NCBI RefSeq assembly: GCF_949628215.1
Contig: NC_134276.1
Location: forward strand, 105,996,756 to 106,060,755
DNA length: 64,000 nucleotides
From: Phalacrocorax aristotelis
Lineage: Eukaryota; Chordata; Aves; Suliformes; Phalacrocoracidae
Reading direction: 5' to 3'
The notes under the pieces are model-generated. The model was given only the letters and a program-made list of their open reading frames with translations, was not told the origin of the DNA and searched no databases. The translations under genes and the position numbers were made by a program. Below, in pieces: positions 11,237 through 20,927 of the stretch (its first letter is position 1; every line of letters begins with the position of its first letter).

Positions 11237-14200
11237 CTATGAACAGAAAAGAATTTTTTTTGTAAGTCACAGACCAACAAAACTAGATGATGGGTTGTGT
11301 CCTATCAAACGTTTTTTTAAACCAAATACCAGGATAGCTTTTTAAAGACAAAAATTCACCAAAAAAAAAGCCAAAAGCTCATACAGACTTCACAAAACAG
11401 ACGACAATACCTGTTCCTCAAACAAATCTTCTAGGTGCAAATCCAGAACTCTAAAGGGACATTAGCACAGAGCCCAAAGCCTAATTTTCTTGGAGGAATC
11501 CAAATTTACTGAACGTTTTGTTCTGGGCCAGCTACAGCTTTTAGGGGCTGGTTGCAAAGAACTTCTGAACATTCTTTGAAAGTTATGCATATTTTGCCAT
11601 CTAGATTCAGGTGCATACTACCTTCCTAGCAAGGCTGAAAGATGCTGCTTATAAATTCAAGCAGCATTTTACATAAAATGCTGCAACAGAAAGCTAGACA
11701 GAAGACCCACAATTTCCTCACAGGTAAATAAACTCAACGATAAAGTGTTTATTGACTGTCCCACCTTTCCACCCATCCCTCTCATGGGCAATCACTTGAT
11801 GATATGTGCATAATGAATCCATCCTGTTAAGTCCCAAACTAACGCAGTATGTTAGCAATTAAAAGGAAAGCTATTCTGTGGCAATACTCTCATTGACACT
11901 GCAGATTTTCACGCCCTATAGAATACTGGAGTCTGTTGAAACGTAAGGGGGAAAGAAAGAATTACAGCCTTTGGTCTGTAAAGACACAGTTTGTATAATA
12001 TCATGTTTCACTAGCCATCCCATATGTTGGAAGTATGAAACACATACGATAAAGAACTGGGTCAAATTATATTAACAGTTTATAATAAATAACACCACCA
12101 ACTCATAGGAAAAGGAGCAGCAAGCAGGAGTACAGAGGAAAAAAATCACAGTAGAATAGGTAAAACATGCTACTATTTAAATATTCACAATACAAGAGAT
12201 GAGCAAAGTTTCCATCCTGGAATCTTTCTTTCCCAGGGACTACTCTATCCCAAACACAACCGTTAATAAAGGAATTTATTATTAACAAGTTAATAAGGCA
12301 ACTTATAAACTTCAAAACTTCTCAAAAGGAACAGTAACCAAGTTGTACAGTTCTTACAGAAAAGGTTTGAATTTCTTTAAACTACTCATTATCTCCTTCA
12401 AAAACTATTATGCAAAATTAGTTTTGAAGAAATCAAGATCTGCACACAATATCAATCTGTAAGAAGCTGCCAGGGCTAGACAGTAAGTAAAGAGCACCTC
12501 ATTAATATCTCACCGATAGAAGCAAAACCAGAATCTGTTTTGCTCACAGATCTGACTCTGTGAAAACCCCCTAAGTGCCAGGGCAGGGTCCACTCAACTG
12601 GAGCGGTAACACCCACAGAACAGAGTCCTGGGAGTCCCATTCCTGTATCACTTAATCTCATATATCATCTCCATGATAAATGGGGAAGAATGAAACACTG
12701 CTTCTGAAGAGTGCAGGCAAGCCTAATTAAATATCTGAAAGAACAGACACCTGCGTGATTACAGGTGATCTGGCTGACTGTTAAAAGATTTTTCAAAATT
12801 AAGGTTTGGGCAAAGTCCCTTATTGAAAACTCCCAAAGCTAACTGGTATCATAAAAAGGGGGGAAATTCCCTCCTATATTAGCAATCAGATAAAAAACCC
12901 AAAACAACAAGAATAAGTTACTTTTTTGTGAGAAAGGGAGTTTACCCGTAAGGTCACAAAAGGGGTTATGCTAGAATTTCTTTTCCTTTATGTATTATTA
13001 AGTTATTTATTGAGAAAGCTGTGCAGTCCCTCATCATCTTGAACGATTTCTGGCACAAAACAGTCAACATTGGCACACGCAAAGAGATGCACAGTGACTA
13101 AATATTATAACAGGACAGTAACTGTACAGAATTAGGCAAGACATTCTGAAATCCTTATGGATTAAAACTCCAAATTGGAAGCTGGACTAGCAACTGCTTA
13201 CTCACTCTTCAAAGGCAACTTGCAGCTGCATCTCACAGGCTCTACTACGTTTCTGGTTACCCTGGGGAGGTAGGAGAGGGGAGTATGGGTATAGAGGCAC
13301 AGACAGCAGGTACAGAGGAAGAAAGATGATTCCATCAAGCACAGACACAAGAAAGGCAGATGATGGGTGGAAAGAGGAAGAACAACAATATGAAAACATG
13401 TAAAGTCATTAACAGTCCAGAGAAATCTAATGGAGAAAAGTATTCACTCTTTCCTATGCTAGAATAGAGACATTCCTGACAATACAAAAAATTCACACAA
13501 AGTCTAGCAAAATTTGTTGCTACAGGGCGATGCAGAGATTGAAAGTGCACATAGGTACAGATGCAACTGAGCTTCCGGAGCCTTTCCTGAAGGCTACTGA
13601 CCAGTGACAGAACTCAAACAGCCTGATTTGCTAGGAGGGTCCATGTGGCAGGAACAGCACAACAGTAGCATTTGTTTGAAGGAACATATAAAACTGTGCT
13701 TGATTTACAAAAGTTGCAGCCTACCAATTTCTGGTTTTTGTTTGGGTTTGTTTTTGTTTTCCCCCTTTCAACCTAAAAAGCCCTAAGACTTACCTGTTAT
13801 CTAAGGAATGTGACTATACTGCCTGACTCAGACCTCCACCAATGTAAAAGAAGGCACCTATTAACAGAGCCTTTTTTGCCCCTGTACAACAGCCCAGTGC
13901 TGTGCCAGTATCTTTTACAGTTTGGTATTTGCAGTCAGGGGAGAAACCCCATTGTTCTGTTAAGATCTATGTTATCTTTTCCCTGGAGTGCAAGTAATTA
14001 AGCAAGTAACAAGCCCATCACAAGAGGGACACAAGCTCTACTACCAGAATTAGCGTTTGTTACCCTATCGGGCAGCTGTGAAACAGGGGTCTCCTACTAC
14101 TGCAGCCCATATGCATTATCAAGTAAAACTGAAGCCCAATCACTGGAGATATTTGTATTCCGGAGATGCTCCGGTGGTTCAGTCGTTTGTGGAATATTTG

Positions 14201-15057
14201 GTACTAGCCATACCTTTTACCGTTCAATCTGGTAAGTACCAATACAAGCAGACAACCTATCCTTTACAGGTCAGCTTTTGCAAGTTGTCGGTCAGTTGGG
14301 ATTTAAGACAAGGGCAGGGGACCACTAAACGGGGTGGAATCGCGCCAGGTTTCAAGTGGCCCCCTTCCTTATCAACAGTCAGAAAATAAATCCGAACTGA
14401 GAGAAGTGGTTGCACACCACGTACCTGGCCGAACGCCAGGAATCGAAAGAAGCAAGATGCCAAAAACACTCTTCCGTTTTCACCCAAAATAAGTTTGTTG
14501 GTTTTTTTTTTCAAGCGGAGATCAGTTTTTAATGCCCCAGAGAGGACTCACGGGCCTCGCTCCGGGCTGCCTGGCTCTCCCCCCAGCCGCGACCACAGGA
14601 CCTGCGGGCTTCCCCCCGCTCCCGCCCCCGGCGCCCAAGGGCCGCCGCCACCCGCCCCGGGGCCCTGCCCAGCGCCCCGCCGCCGCCGCCGGCCCCATTT
14701 CCTGCTCGCGGGGCGGGCGACGACGCGGCGGGATCCGGAGGCGCCGAGGCCCCCCGGGACGGGGCGGCCCAGGCCACCCCACCGCCGCCACCAGAGGCCC
14801 TCCGGCGGGCGGGCGAGCGGCGCCGCATCCAGGCCGCCGGCCGGCGCAGCTCCGCGGCCGGGCGAGGCCGCTCCTCCCCGCGGGCCCCGGTTCTCCCCCC
14901 GCCAACCCCCCCCCCCTTCCTCCTCCTCCTCCTCCTCCTCCTCCCCGCGGCGCCTCGTCGTTGTTTGAACCCGAAACGGAAATGAGACTCGCGGCGCCGG
15001 GGAAAAACGGAAACAAAACAGGGGCCGGGCAGCCAGGCCGCGCCGCGCCGCACTCAC
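11237..15057 (-). other. GABPA intron 1
   Basis: About 3.8 kb from the predicted exon-1 donor to the coding-exon acceptor. The upper 500 bp belong to the CpG island and include C and TCC runs. The rest is AT-rich with no recognisable feature. Confidence 0.6.
14918..14944. repeat. (TCC)9 microsatellite after a C11 run
   Basis: Nine perfect TCC units directly follow C11 at 14906-14916, inside the CpG island in GABPA intron 1. The strand asymmetry (all pyrimidine on plus) favours triplex or G-rich structures on the other strand. Confidence 0.95.
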
Positions 15058-15200
15058 CCGCCGCCGCCGCCGCCGCCCGCCGCCGCCCCGGCCCCCAGCG
15101 GAGGGGCCGCACGACGCCTCCCGCGGCCCTCACAGCTCCCGCGGGTTCGGTCGGGTCCGGTCCGGTCCGGTCCGGGTTCGGTCCCGCCGCCGCCGCCCTG
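15058..15200 (-). other. GABPA: GABPA exon 1, predicted 5'UTR (upper end uncertain)
   Basis: A strong donor (CGG|GTGAGT on the minus strand, intron beginning at 15057) lies inside the CpG island upstream of the first coding exon. The first coding exon starts with an acceptor directly before a short 5'UTR, so a noncoding exon 1 is required. The donor is inferred from consensus and position; the transcription start is not visible and 15200 is only a guess. Confidence 0.45.
15156..15175. repeat. (TCCGG)4 pentamer repeat near the GABPA start
   Basis: Four perfect TCCGG units, flanked by related GGTTCGGTCGG sequence, lie in or just upstream of the predicted GABPA exon 1. Each unit contains a CCGGA/TCCGG half resembling a weak ETS core on the minus strand. 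Confidence 0.9.
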
Positions 15201-15298
15201 AGGAGGCCGCCGCGCGCTCGAGATTGGGCGTCACGGCCCAGCGCGGGCCCGGGCGGGGACGGCGCGCCGACACCCCTACCCCCCGCGCGGGGGCGGGA

Positions 15299-15310
15299 AC
15301 TACAGCTCCC
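15299..15310 (+). promoter_or_regulatory. ZNF143/STAF-type site ACTACAGCTCCC
   Basis: ACTACAGCTCCC matches the ACTACAnnTCCC core typical of ZNF143-bound promoters, which are often bidirectional housekeeping promoters. It lies between the two predicted start regions. The match is visual and binding is inferred. Confidence 0.55.
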
Positions 15311-15328
15311 GGCGGCCCCCGCGCGCCG

Positions 15329-15333
15329 CCAAT
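15329..15333 (+). promoter_or_regulatory. CCAAT box
   Basis: A CCAAT pentamer in a CGCCAATCCG context lies within the bidirectional promoter, a plausible NF-Y site. Confidence 0.4.
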
Positions 15334-15343
15334 CCGCGGGCGA

Positions 15344-15352
15344 GGGGCGGGG
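15344..15352 (+). promoter_or_regulatory. GC box (Sp1-type)
   Basis: GGGGCGGGG lies 11 bp after the CCAAT box and matches the Sp/KLF consensus. The composition of the island makes chance matches likely. Confidence 0.4.
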
Positions 15353-15387
15353 ACGGCGGCGCCTGCCTCGCCCAAACGTTTCTCCTC

Positions 15388-15415
15388 ACCCGGAAGCGTA
15401 TCGCCTGCTTCCGCA
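15388..15415. promoter_or_regulatory. Inverted pair of ETS (GABP-type) sites
   Basis: ACCCGGAAGCG on plus and GCGGAAGCA on minus place two GGAA cores in opposite orientation about 17 bp apart (15392-15395 and 15409-15412). CCGGAAG is the canonical GABP/ETS core. GABP is known to bind paired ETS sites as an alpha2-beta2 tetramer. The pair lies just upstream of predicted ATP5PF exon 1, so it could serve both genes and let GABPA regulate itself. Confidence 0.65.
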
Positions 15416-15429
15416 GCGGTGACGGTTGC

Positions 15430-15490
15430 TGGTGGGCTTTTTCCGGGCTCCCTTTTCCCGCTCCGCCACCGCGGCCCCCGGCGGGCGGAG
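15430..15490 (+). other. ATP5PF: ATP5PF exon 1, predicted 5'UTR (start uncertain)
   Basis: GGCGGAG|GTGAGA at 15490/15491 is a good donor in the CpG island, followed by a 462-bp intron to the acceptor at 15952. The transcription start is not visible; 15430 is an estimate placed just after the ETS pair. Confidence 0.5.
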
Positions 15491-15952
15491 GTGAGAGGCG
15501 CGCGGTGAGGCGAGGGGCGCCGCCCCGGGGAGCCGGCGCGCGCGGCGGTGGCGGGGGGCGGTGGCAGCCTCCCGGCGTGCATTGCGGGGGGAGGCGGGGC
15601 GGGCCCGGGCGGCGGCGGCGGCTCTCCCAAGGTGACCGGCGCTAGCTTTGGCCGGGTGAAAATTGTTAGTTTTTCTTGAAACGGATCAAAACCTGCAACC
15701 CCCGGTTTGCCCGTCCTGCGCTGCGGCCGGCTTTGCCGGCGCCGTCGGGACGGAAGGGGAGGTGTAGCAGCGCGCCCGGCGGCGGCTTGAGCCGTCACCC
15801 CAGACCGCAGGCGGCTTTAAACATTCTTTCTGCGTAAAGTTTATCTCTGAACTAAGTTTTTTTGCTTCTTTATGCATTTACCTTGCTGAAAGAGCTAACT
15901 AATTCTGTGTTTCTCTTTTGGCTTCTGTTTTTTTTGTTATCTAACACATTAG
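15491..15952 (+). other. ATP5PF intron 1
   Basis: The proximal half belongs to the CpG island; the distal part is T-rich before the acceptor. No other feature is seen. Confidence 0.5.
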
Positions 15953-16129
15953 CGTCATCATGATTCTGCATCAGATCCTGCGACTTTCTTCCATTTTTCG
16001 GTCTGCTGTCTCCATTCACTTGCGCAGAAACATCGGGCTTTCTGCTGTTGTCTTTAATAAGGCAAAAGAGCTCGATCCAGTTCAGAAGCTTTTCTTGGAC
16101 AAGATCCGAGAATACAACACAAAGAGCAA
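15953..16129 (+). CDS. ATP5PF: ATP5PF exon 2 (start codon, presequence, first helix)
   Basis: The acceptor ACACATTAG ends at 15952 and the ATG is at 15960, so only 7 nt of 5'UTR lie in this exon. The 170 coding nt end in phase 2 (CAA|GTAAGT). Confidence 0.94.
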
Positions 16130-19100
16130 GTAAGTAAAGGAAGTTATTTTAACGCTGATGGCAAAGGGGGGGCAAAACGTTGTTTCTGATAAATGCTAAA
16201 ATATGCTAGCTTTGTAGGCTGGTCTCTGAATACTTAAGGTGTGCTTTCCTGCAACCCTTATTGGTAGTGTCACAAGTGAGAAGGCCTGTTCTTGCACACC
16301 TGACAGAAAAGGTCCATTTTTTCCCCCCTTAAAAACGAAAAAGAAGTAAGGCCGATGTCATTCTTCCTAGGGAGTTATGGTACTCGATTAACTTCTTTTG
16401 CACACTGTGTGACCATACCAGTGTGTTAATTTTTACCCATCTATGTTCTCTGTGAAGAGGAAAAAAAAAAAAAAGCCCCATCTCTTCTCTGGGGAAAAGA
16501 GCTATTCTTCAGTCTTGCTACCAGGAGCTGAATGTAAATAACCTCCAAAAGCAATTGGGAATTAATGGAACTGTGAGGCTGATTCCTTAAACATCTTAAG
16601 TTAATAAGCAGTTCATTCAAATGGAATCTTAGATTTTTGTAATGGTTGAATGAACTACTTAACAGGAAACTGAAACTATAGTAATTCTGTGTAATTTATT
16701 CTTGGGAAGGAAATAAGCCAGTTCTTGGTTCTACTGGAGGAAGATGTGTATTTCCACACCTACAGACTAGCCTGTGTACGGAGGCATATTTTTGGTGACC
16801 TCCTTATCTGGTGTTAAGTGATATCTGTGTTGGTAAAGCTGAGCACTGGTAATACAAAGAGTTACTATTTTAATTATTTTATATTTGTATCCCAATAAAT
16901 TCCTGTCTGAACCTGTATGAATACAAGGTGCCCTGTCTCTTGGGGTTTTTGCTTGCTTAGTATTCAAAGCATGTTCTCTCTGCAAGAACAGTTAAGCTTT
17001 ACTAACCAAGATCACTGATTCAGAAATAGCAGAGGTACAAATCACAATTTTGTTAGGACACCACACCTGGAAAAAGTGAAACTAAGAGCCCTGAAAGCCT
17101 GGATACTCAGTGTAGTTTTATGCCTCAAAAGGCTACCTCTGTAGCTTGGATTTTCATCACTGATAGCAGAAAGCCTGTACTTCACCCCAAGAGCCGTGGC
17201 TATGCATAAGGTAAGTAGGCCCTATGGGTGTTCGTATCTCAACTTCTCAAAATATTTTGAATGGTTTGCTTTAGTTGGTTATCAGAAGGTTTTTAATTTG
17301 TAAATGGCCATGAAAATGTAGAACTTCCACATGAAATTTCAGAACTGAAGCGTTAATCTGAACTTTCAATGTTTTTTAGGCAAGCTGGAGGGCCTGTTGA
17401 TACAGGCCCTGAGTTTCAGAAAGACGTGAATGAGTCCCTTGCTAGACTTCAACGGGCGTATGGCGAGGGAGATCTAACCAAGTTTCCAGAATTTAAATTT
17501 GAGGGTGAGTTAACAGCCTTACTGAATTTCTCATTGCACATAAAGACATGTTCGCTGACCGCTTTTCTTAATTCCCATTTAGTTTTTATTCGGACCATTA
17601 ATTTCACATAAGATGCGCTCAGTGAATCTTACTTCCACACAGTTCACATCTGATTCCATCCCACTGCTTTTTTTGATTATTTGCCTTTTCCAGTGGAGAT
17701 GTAGACTTACCTATACTGATGTTTAACAAAACTTGCAGTAAGATCAGGTTATCTTAATTACCCTTCACAGACCCGAAAGAAGTAGCCCAGGGCCTACTGT
17801 TATATTTCTCTTTTTTTTTTTTTTTTTTTTGTCCTTCTGAAGAGGTCAGCCATCTATAATTTGAAAACCGGTTGCCTATGTCATCCAGACTGCAACTTGT
17901 AAATTTTGTAAGTCGGTGATTTCAGAAAATGAATGTAGAACTTAACTTTGTTACTTATGATTACTTTGCGAGTAAATTATATTAAACCTTTTTCTTCAGT
18001 TATTTGGATATGACTGCTGCTTAAGTGCTCTAAGTTTGTGTTAGCATGTTTTCATATTACCCAGACTGATTATGACAAGAAGGATGCTTGTGACAGTTGG
18101 GTTTATCAAGAACGCAAAGAATGCAGAGACTCTGTCTGCCTTAGGCCATAAAGGCAACTTAATTTTTTTTTTATAGACGGGCTCATTTCTGTATTTTCTT
18201 TTGTTTCTTTGGCTGGCTTATGTAAGTACAGCTCCAAGTCTTCATTGCTCACAAGCAGTTTTAGTTAAAGTCAGGTTTTGCGTGGGGTAACCTGTCTTTC
18301 TCTTAAGCTGTAAGCAGCTGATAGCTGGGATTTGGCAATCTTTTGAACATGCCAGTGTATTTGGTTTATGTGGCAAGGTTTTGGTAGCGGGGGGTGTGTG
18401 CAGGGGTGACCTCTATCAGGAGAGGCTGGGGTGTCTGCATATGGGACAGAGCCAGTTCCATCCAGCTCCAAAATGGACCCACTGCAGGACACTGCTGTGA
18501 TGCTATGTGGTGCCTCTGTGACAACATACTTAAAGGGTGAAAAATGCTGCCTCTGTTCTCAGCCCTCCTGTAGAGGGAAGGGGGGAAGAAAAGAGCTGAG
18601 AGGGCACAAGGCTTGGTGGGCATCTAGCAGCCAGCCAAGGTCAAGCCACCATAGCAAGTGACTTGTAATTCTGATCAGGCTAACTGGAAATTCTAATTTA
18701 GACTAGGAACACACCTAAAAATGTTTTGATTCTTGGTGGTATTTCAGCTCGGTTAAAGAAGAATTTGGTGCCAGATTGTTACTGGTGTAAATAAAACAGC
18801 ATCTGTAAAGTAGGCTCTGTGGTGGTTGTCGCACCCCCTGCCCTACCCTCCCCCCCCAATTTTAGGCATGTGGTTTGTTTGTATTCAGTTTTATTTCTAT
18901 GCAATATGTGAAACAATACATATTACAGTTCAGGAATTTTTTTGAAATGAAACAAAATTTGTGTGACCATAGGAACAAGACAAAGGCGGGGGGAGACTGT
19001 TCTTTTACCACTGTTGCCTATCCTTAATCTAATTTCAAGAAAATTCAAAACTAAGTAGCTAGATGGGTAGAAACTTTATTTTTTGTCTTAGTGAAGGTTA

Positions 19101-19725
19101 CTGTAAGCTGAGCCTTACCTCTCACACTCTTTGTAGCAAGAACAGCTATTAATAGCCCACATGTCAAAGGCCATAACCCTTCTGAGTTTGTACCTTTAAC
19201 ATCAAGAACTTCTTCAGTGTTTGTACACAGAGAATATTGTTTGCTGAGTGGCGTTGAAATTGTGTGTTCTGTTAACCAGCTGTAAGGCACTAGGCAAGAA
19301 GAAGGAAGAGCTTGGTTACTTGCTCTTGCATCGGAGCTATGTTGGAAATACTAGTGTCGTGCCCAGTAATGTTCTGGTTGACTTCTTCAGTTTCTCTGCT
19401 GCCTTCTCCCCTGCCCTGGGTGTTGCTAAAAGCTGTTTTGGCAGGATGTTGCTAAGGTGCATGTCTGTCTGAAACCTTATGTGTAACTCCTATAAGGCGG
19501 AAAAGGCCTTCCCCAGCATAGTTTATTCTTTAGTGCTGCCCCCATACAAACAAAGTGGTGGTGTAGACTGCAATGTACAAGAGCTTGCTTTAGCTTGCCA
19601 GCTTAATGTTGGAATAACAGATGAATTGTGGTGTTTGAGGCTGGAATAAAAAGAGACTAATATGACTTCTCTCTCTCTCTCCCCTTCCTCCTTTAGAGCC
19701 CAACTTTGAGGAGACTCCAAAGTGA
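15960..19725 (+). CDS. ATP5PF: ATP5PF (ATP5J), mitochondrial ATP synthase coupling factor 6, complete
   Basis: Coupling factor 6 is a subunit of the peripheral stalk of mitochondrial F1Fo-ATP synthase. Exons 15960-16129, 17380-17504 and 19697-19725 join in frame to 324 nt, giving 107 residues plus stop; the human protein is 108. The N-terminus MILHQILRLSSIFRSAVSV is basic and hydrophobic, as expected of a matrix import presequence of about 32 residues. The mature part contains ELDPVQKLFLDKIREYNTK, AGGPVDTGPEF and FPEFKFEEPNF, matching the F6 family. The C-terminus is shorter than in human, ending ETPK. The gene diverges from GABPA at a shared CpG island and converges on JAM2. A noncoding first exon is predicted upstream. 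Confidence 0.97.
16130..17379 (+). other. ATP5PF intron 2
   Basis: A 1.25-kb intron with canonical GT-AG ends. I see no recognisable feature. Confidence 0.9.
17380..17504 (+). CDS. ATP5PF: ATP5PF exon 3
   Basis: The acceptor TTTTTTAG and donor GAGG|GTGAGT bound 125 nt that encode QAGGPVDTGPEFQKDVNES and continue to FKFE. Confidence 0.95.
17505..19696 (+). other. ATP5PF intron 3
   Basis: A 2.2-kb intron holding a T run near 17811-17830 and a probable ancient LTR fragment at about 18355-18640. It ends in a CT-rich tract before the acceptor. Confidence 0.9.
18355..18640 (+). mobile_element. Degenerate avian ERVL-type LTR fragment
   Basis: The stretch contains GGTTTTGGTAGCGGGGGG, CAGAGCCAGTTCC, CCAGCTCCAAAATGGACCC, TGGTGCCTCTGTGACAACAT and ACTTAAAGGG in that order. 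I recognise this as the layout of an abundant avian ERVL LTR family, including its ATAACATATTTAAG-like promoter region. It is a decayed, partial, noncoding copy. Family assignment is from memory of the pattern and boundaries are approximate. Confidence 0.55.
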
Positions 19726-19820
19726 TCTCTGCAGGTTGTACACCACAAAGCAGTGTACCTCAATGGAGTTGTTGAACATGACAGCAGTTGTAACTTAATA
19801 AATGCAATGTTTCAGTTTGA
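19697..19820 (+). CDS. ATP5PF: ATP5PF last exon (10 codons plus 3'UTR)
   Basis: After the acceptor CTCCTTTAG (preceded by a long CT tract), 29 coding nt encode EPNFEETPK and the stop TGA at 19723-19725. The 3'UTR is short, with AATAAA at 19797. The cleavage position near 19820 is an estimate. Confidence 0.92.
19797..19802 (+). terminator. ATP5PF polyadenylation signal AATAAA
   Basis: A canonical AATAAA lies 72 bp past the stop codon and is followed by TG/T-rich sequence (GCAATGTTTCAGTTTGATTT), which fits a downstream element. Confidence 0.85.
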
Positions 19821-20230
19821 TTTCAGAAGCATGAGTAAGTTCTTAACTGTATGGTGAACATAGTTAGCTAGGATTGTCAGCTCTTAAGTGGCAGAGGCAT
19901 CTGGGGAGCATTTCTCAATGTTAGCTTGGCAAAGGAGTTTTGCAGCTGCATTTTAGTGCTGAGAAGTTACAACACCAGTAATGATATACCAAGATGGAAC
20001 GAGTTTTTCTGAGTTTGTCCCATCCAAAGAGCTGCTGCAGAACCCTAAATCTGCAGCAAAGCCCTGTGGGTAGCGGTCAACCGCACAGCCAAAAGCACAG
20101 GCACAAATATACTGATTTTATACAGCATCAGTGAACACACAAGTGATGAAGTGTTACTCTTATGGAAGCAACTGAAGCCTGTTAACGAGGCTGTGAGATT
20201 TAAATTCTAGTAACTGAACTATTGACACAG
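19821..20230. other. Convergent intergenic gap between ATP5PF and JAM2 3' ends
   Basis: About 400 bp between the ATP5PF poly(A) region and the most distal JAM2 poly(A) candidate considered. No gene or repeat was seen. JAM2 transcripts could extend into it. Confidence 0.5.
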
Positions 20231-20253
20231 ACACTTCAGGTTTTGAGGAACTA

Positions 20254-20259
20254 TTTATT
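20254..20259 (-). terminator. Candidate JAM2 poly(A) signal, distal
   Basis: AATAAA on the minus strand about 640 bp past the JAM2 stop, in an AAATAAATAG context. Confidence 0.4.
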
Positions 20260-20443
20260 TGTGACACTTCGACAGTTTAAGTCCAGATACTACAGCTTGA
20301 GTTGTACTGGCATGAGTTTTTTCTTCAGCATGAAATTTCATATGCAGTCTATGGAGAGAGAGATATACTTCCTTGTGGAAGAGGAGCTGTAGGCATTTTG
20401 TATTAGACAATAAAACACTGCTTGAGCCTCAATTACAGGAAGC

Positions 20444-20449
20444 TTTATT
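20444..20449 (-). terminator. Candidate JAM2 poly(A) signal, proximal
   Basis: AATAAA on the minus strand about 450 bp past the JAM2 stop. Confidence 0.4.
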
Positions 20450-20894
20450 CTGTCAGGACACTCAGAGATGGCTTTGGCAAATCTAACACAATGTCAAGGT
20501 ACTAATAAGTCAGAACTGAAGGAGAGTTTGAGCCTTTGACAATGATGGAGACATAAGTAGTAGGAGTAGTGGTAGCAAGGTCATCTGTGAAAGTTATTTG
20601 AATAGATTGAGTCCTGTACTGCTGCACGTGTACATGAACAAAATGAGAAGTCTTTGCACAAATTGACTTGTATATTCCATGTGGTTCTATCTTTAAGTTA
20701 GGGGTTTTTTTTGTATATTTTTATTTTTTTAAAAAAAGAAAGCAAGCACAGGTTGACTAGATCTAAACATCAGCAGTTTCTGTTTTCAGCATGTAGTATG
20801 TGGAAACTATTTACAGTGTAGAGGTCAAAAGATCCCTTCGATATTTTTGTATAACAAGTAGTCATTTGATGTCCCTCACAGAGGCTGAAATCTT

Positions 20895-20927
20895 CTAAAT
20901 AACAAAGGACTTGGTATGCTTGAAATC
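20895..20927 (-). CDS. JAM2: JAM2 exon 10 (PDZ-ligand C-terminus)
   Basis: After acceptor TTCATTTAG the exon reads [10 protein letters not shown] and the stop TAG at 20897-20895; the 3'UTR follows to the left. Human JAM2 ends [10 protein letters not shown], so the class II PDZ ligand is kept. Confidence 0.95.
   Translation of the reverse strand, partial: DFKHTKSFVI

Larger units (their letters stand above)
14530..15800. promoter_or_regulatory. CpG island, GABPA/ATP5PF bidirectional promoter
   Basis: The sequence turns sharply GC- and CpG-rich between about 14530 and 15800 against AT-rich flanks. GABPA departs on the minus strand and ATP5PF on the plus strand, and no TATA box is seen. A shared GABPA/ATP5PF promoter is established in mammals; here it is inferred from the head-to-head layout and the elements listed separately (ZNF143-type, CCAAT, GC box, ETS pair). 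The long open frames in all six frames here result from composition and are not genes. Confidence 0.88.
20254..20894 (-). other. JAM2: JAM2 3'UTR, estimated extent
   Basis: AT-rich sequence after the JAM2 stop. On the minus strand, AATAAA occurs at 20449-20444 and 20259-20254. Either may be used and longer forms are possible, so the end is uncertain. Confidence 0.5.

Noticed and set aside
14160-14174. CCGGAG-ATG-CTCCGG inverted repeat in GABPA intron 1
   Set aside because: Only 6-bp arms; it could be two weak ETS half-sites, but a match this short is not significant.
14495-15798. Long open frames (up to about 300 codons) on both strands in the GABPA/ATP5PF CpG island
   Set aside because: They occur in several frames at once, are mostly P, G, R and A, and match no family. 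GC-rich sequence simply lacks stop codons.
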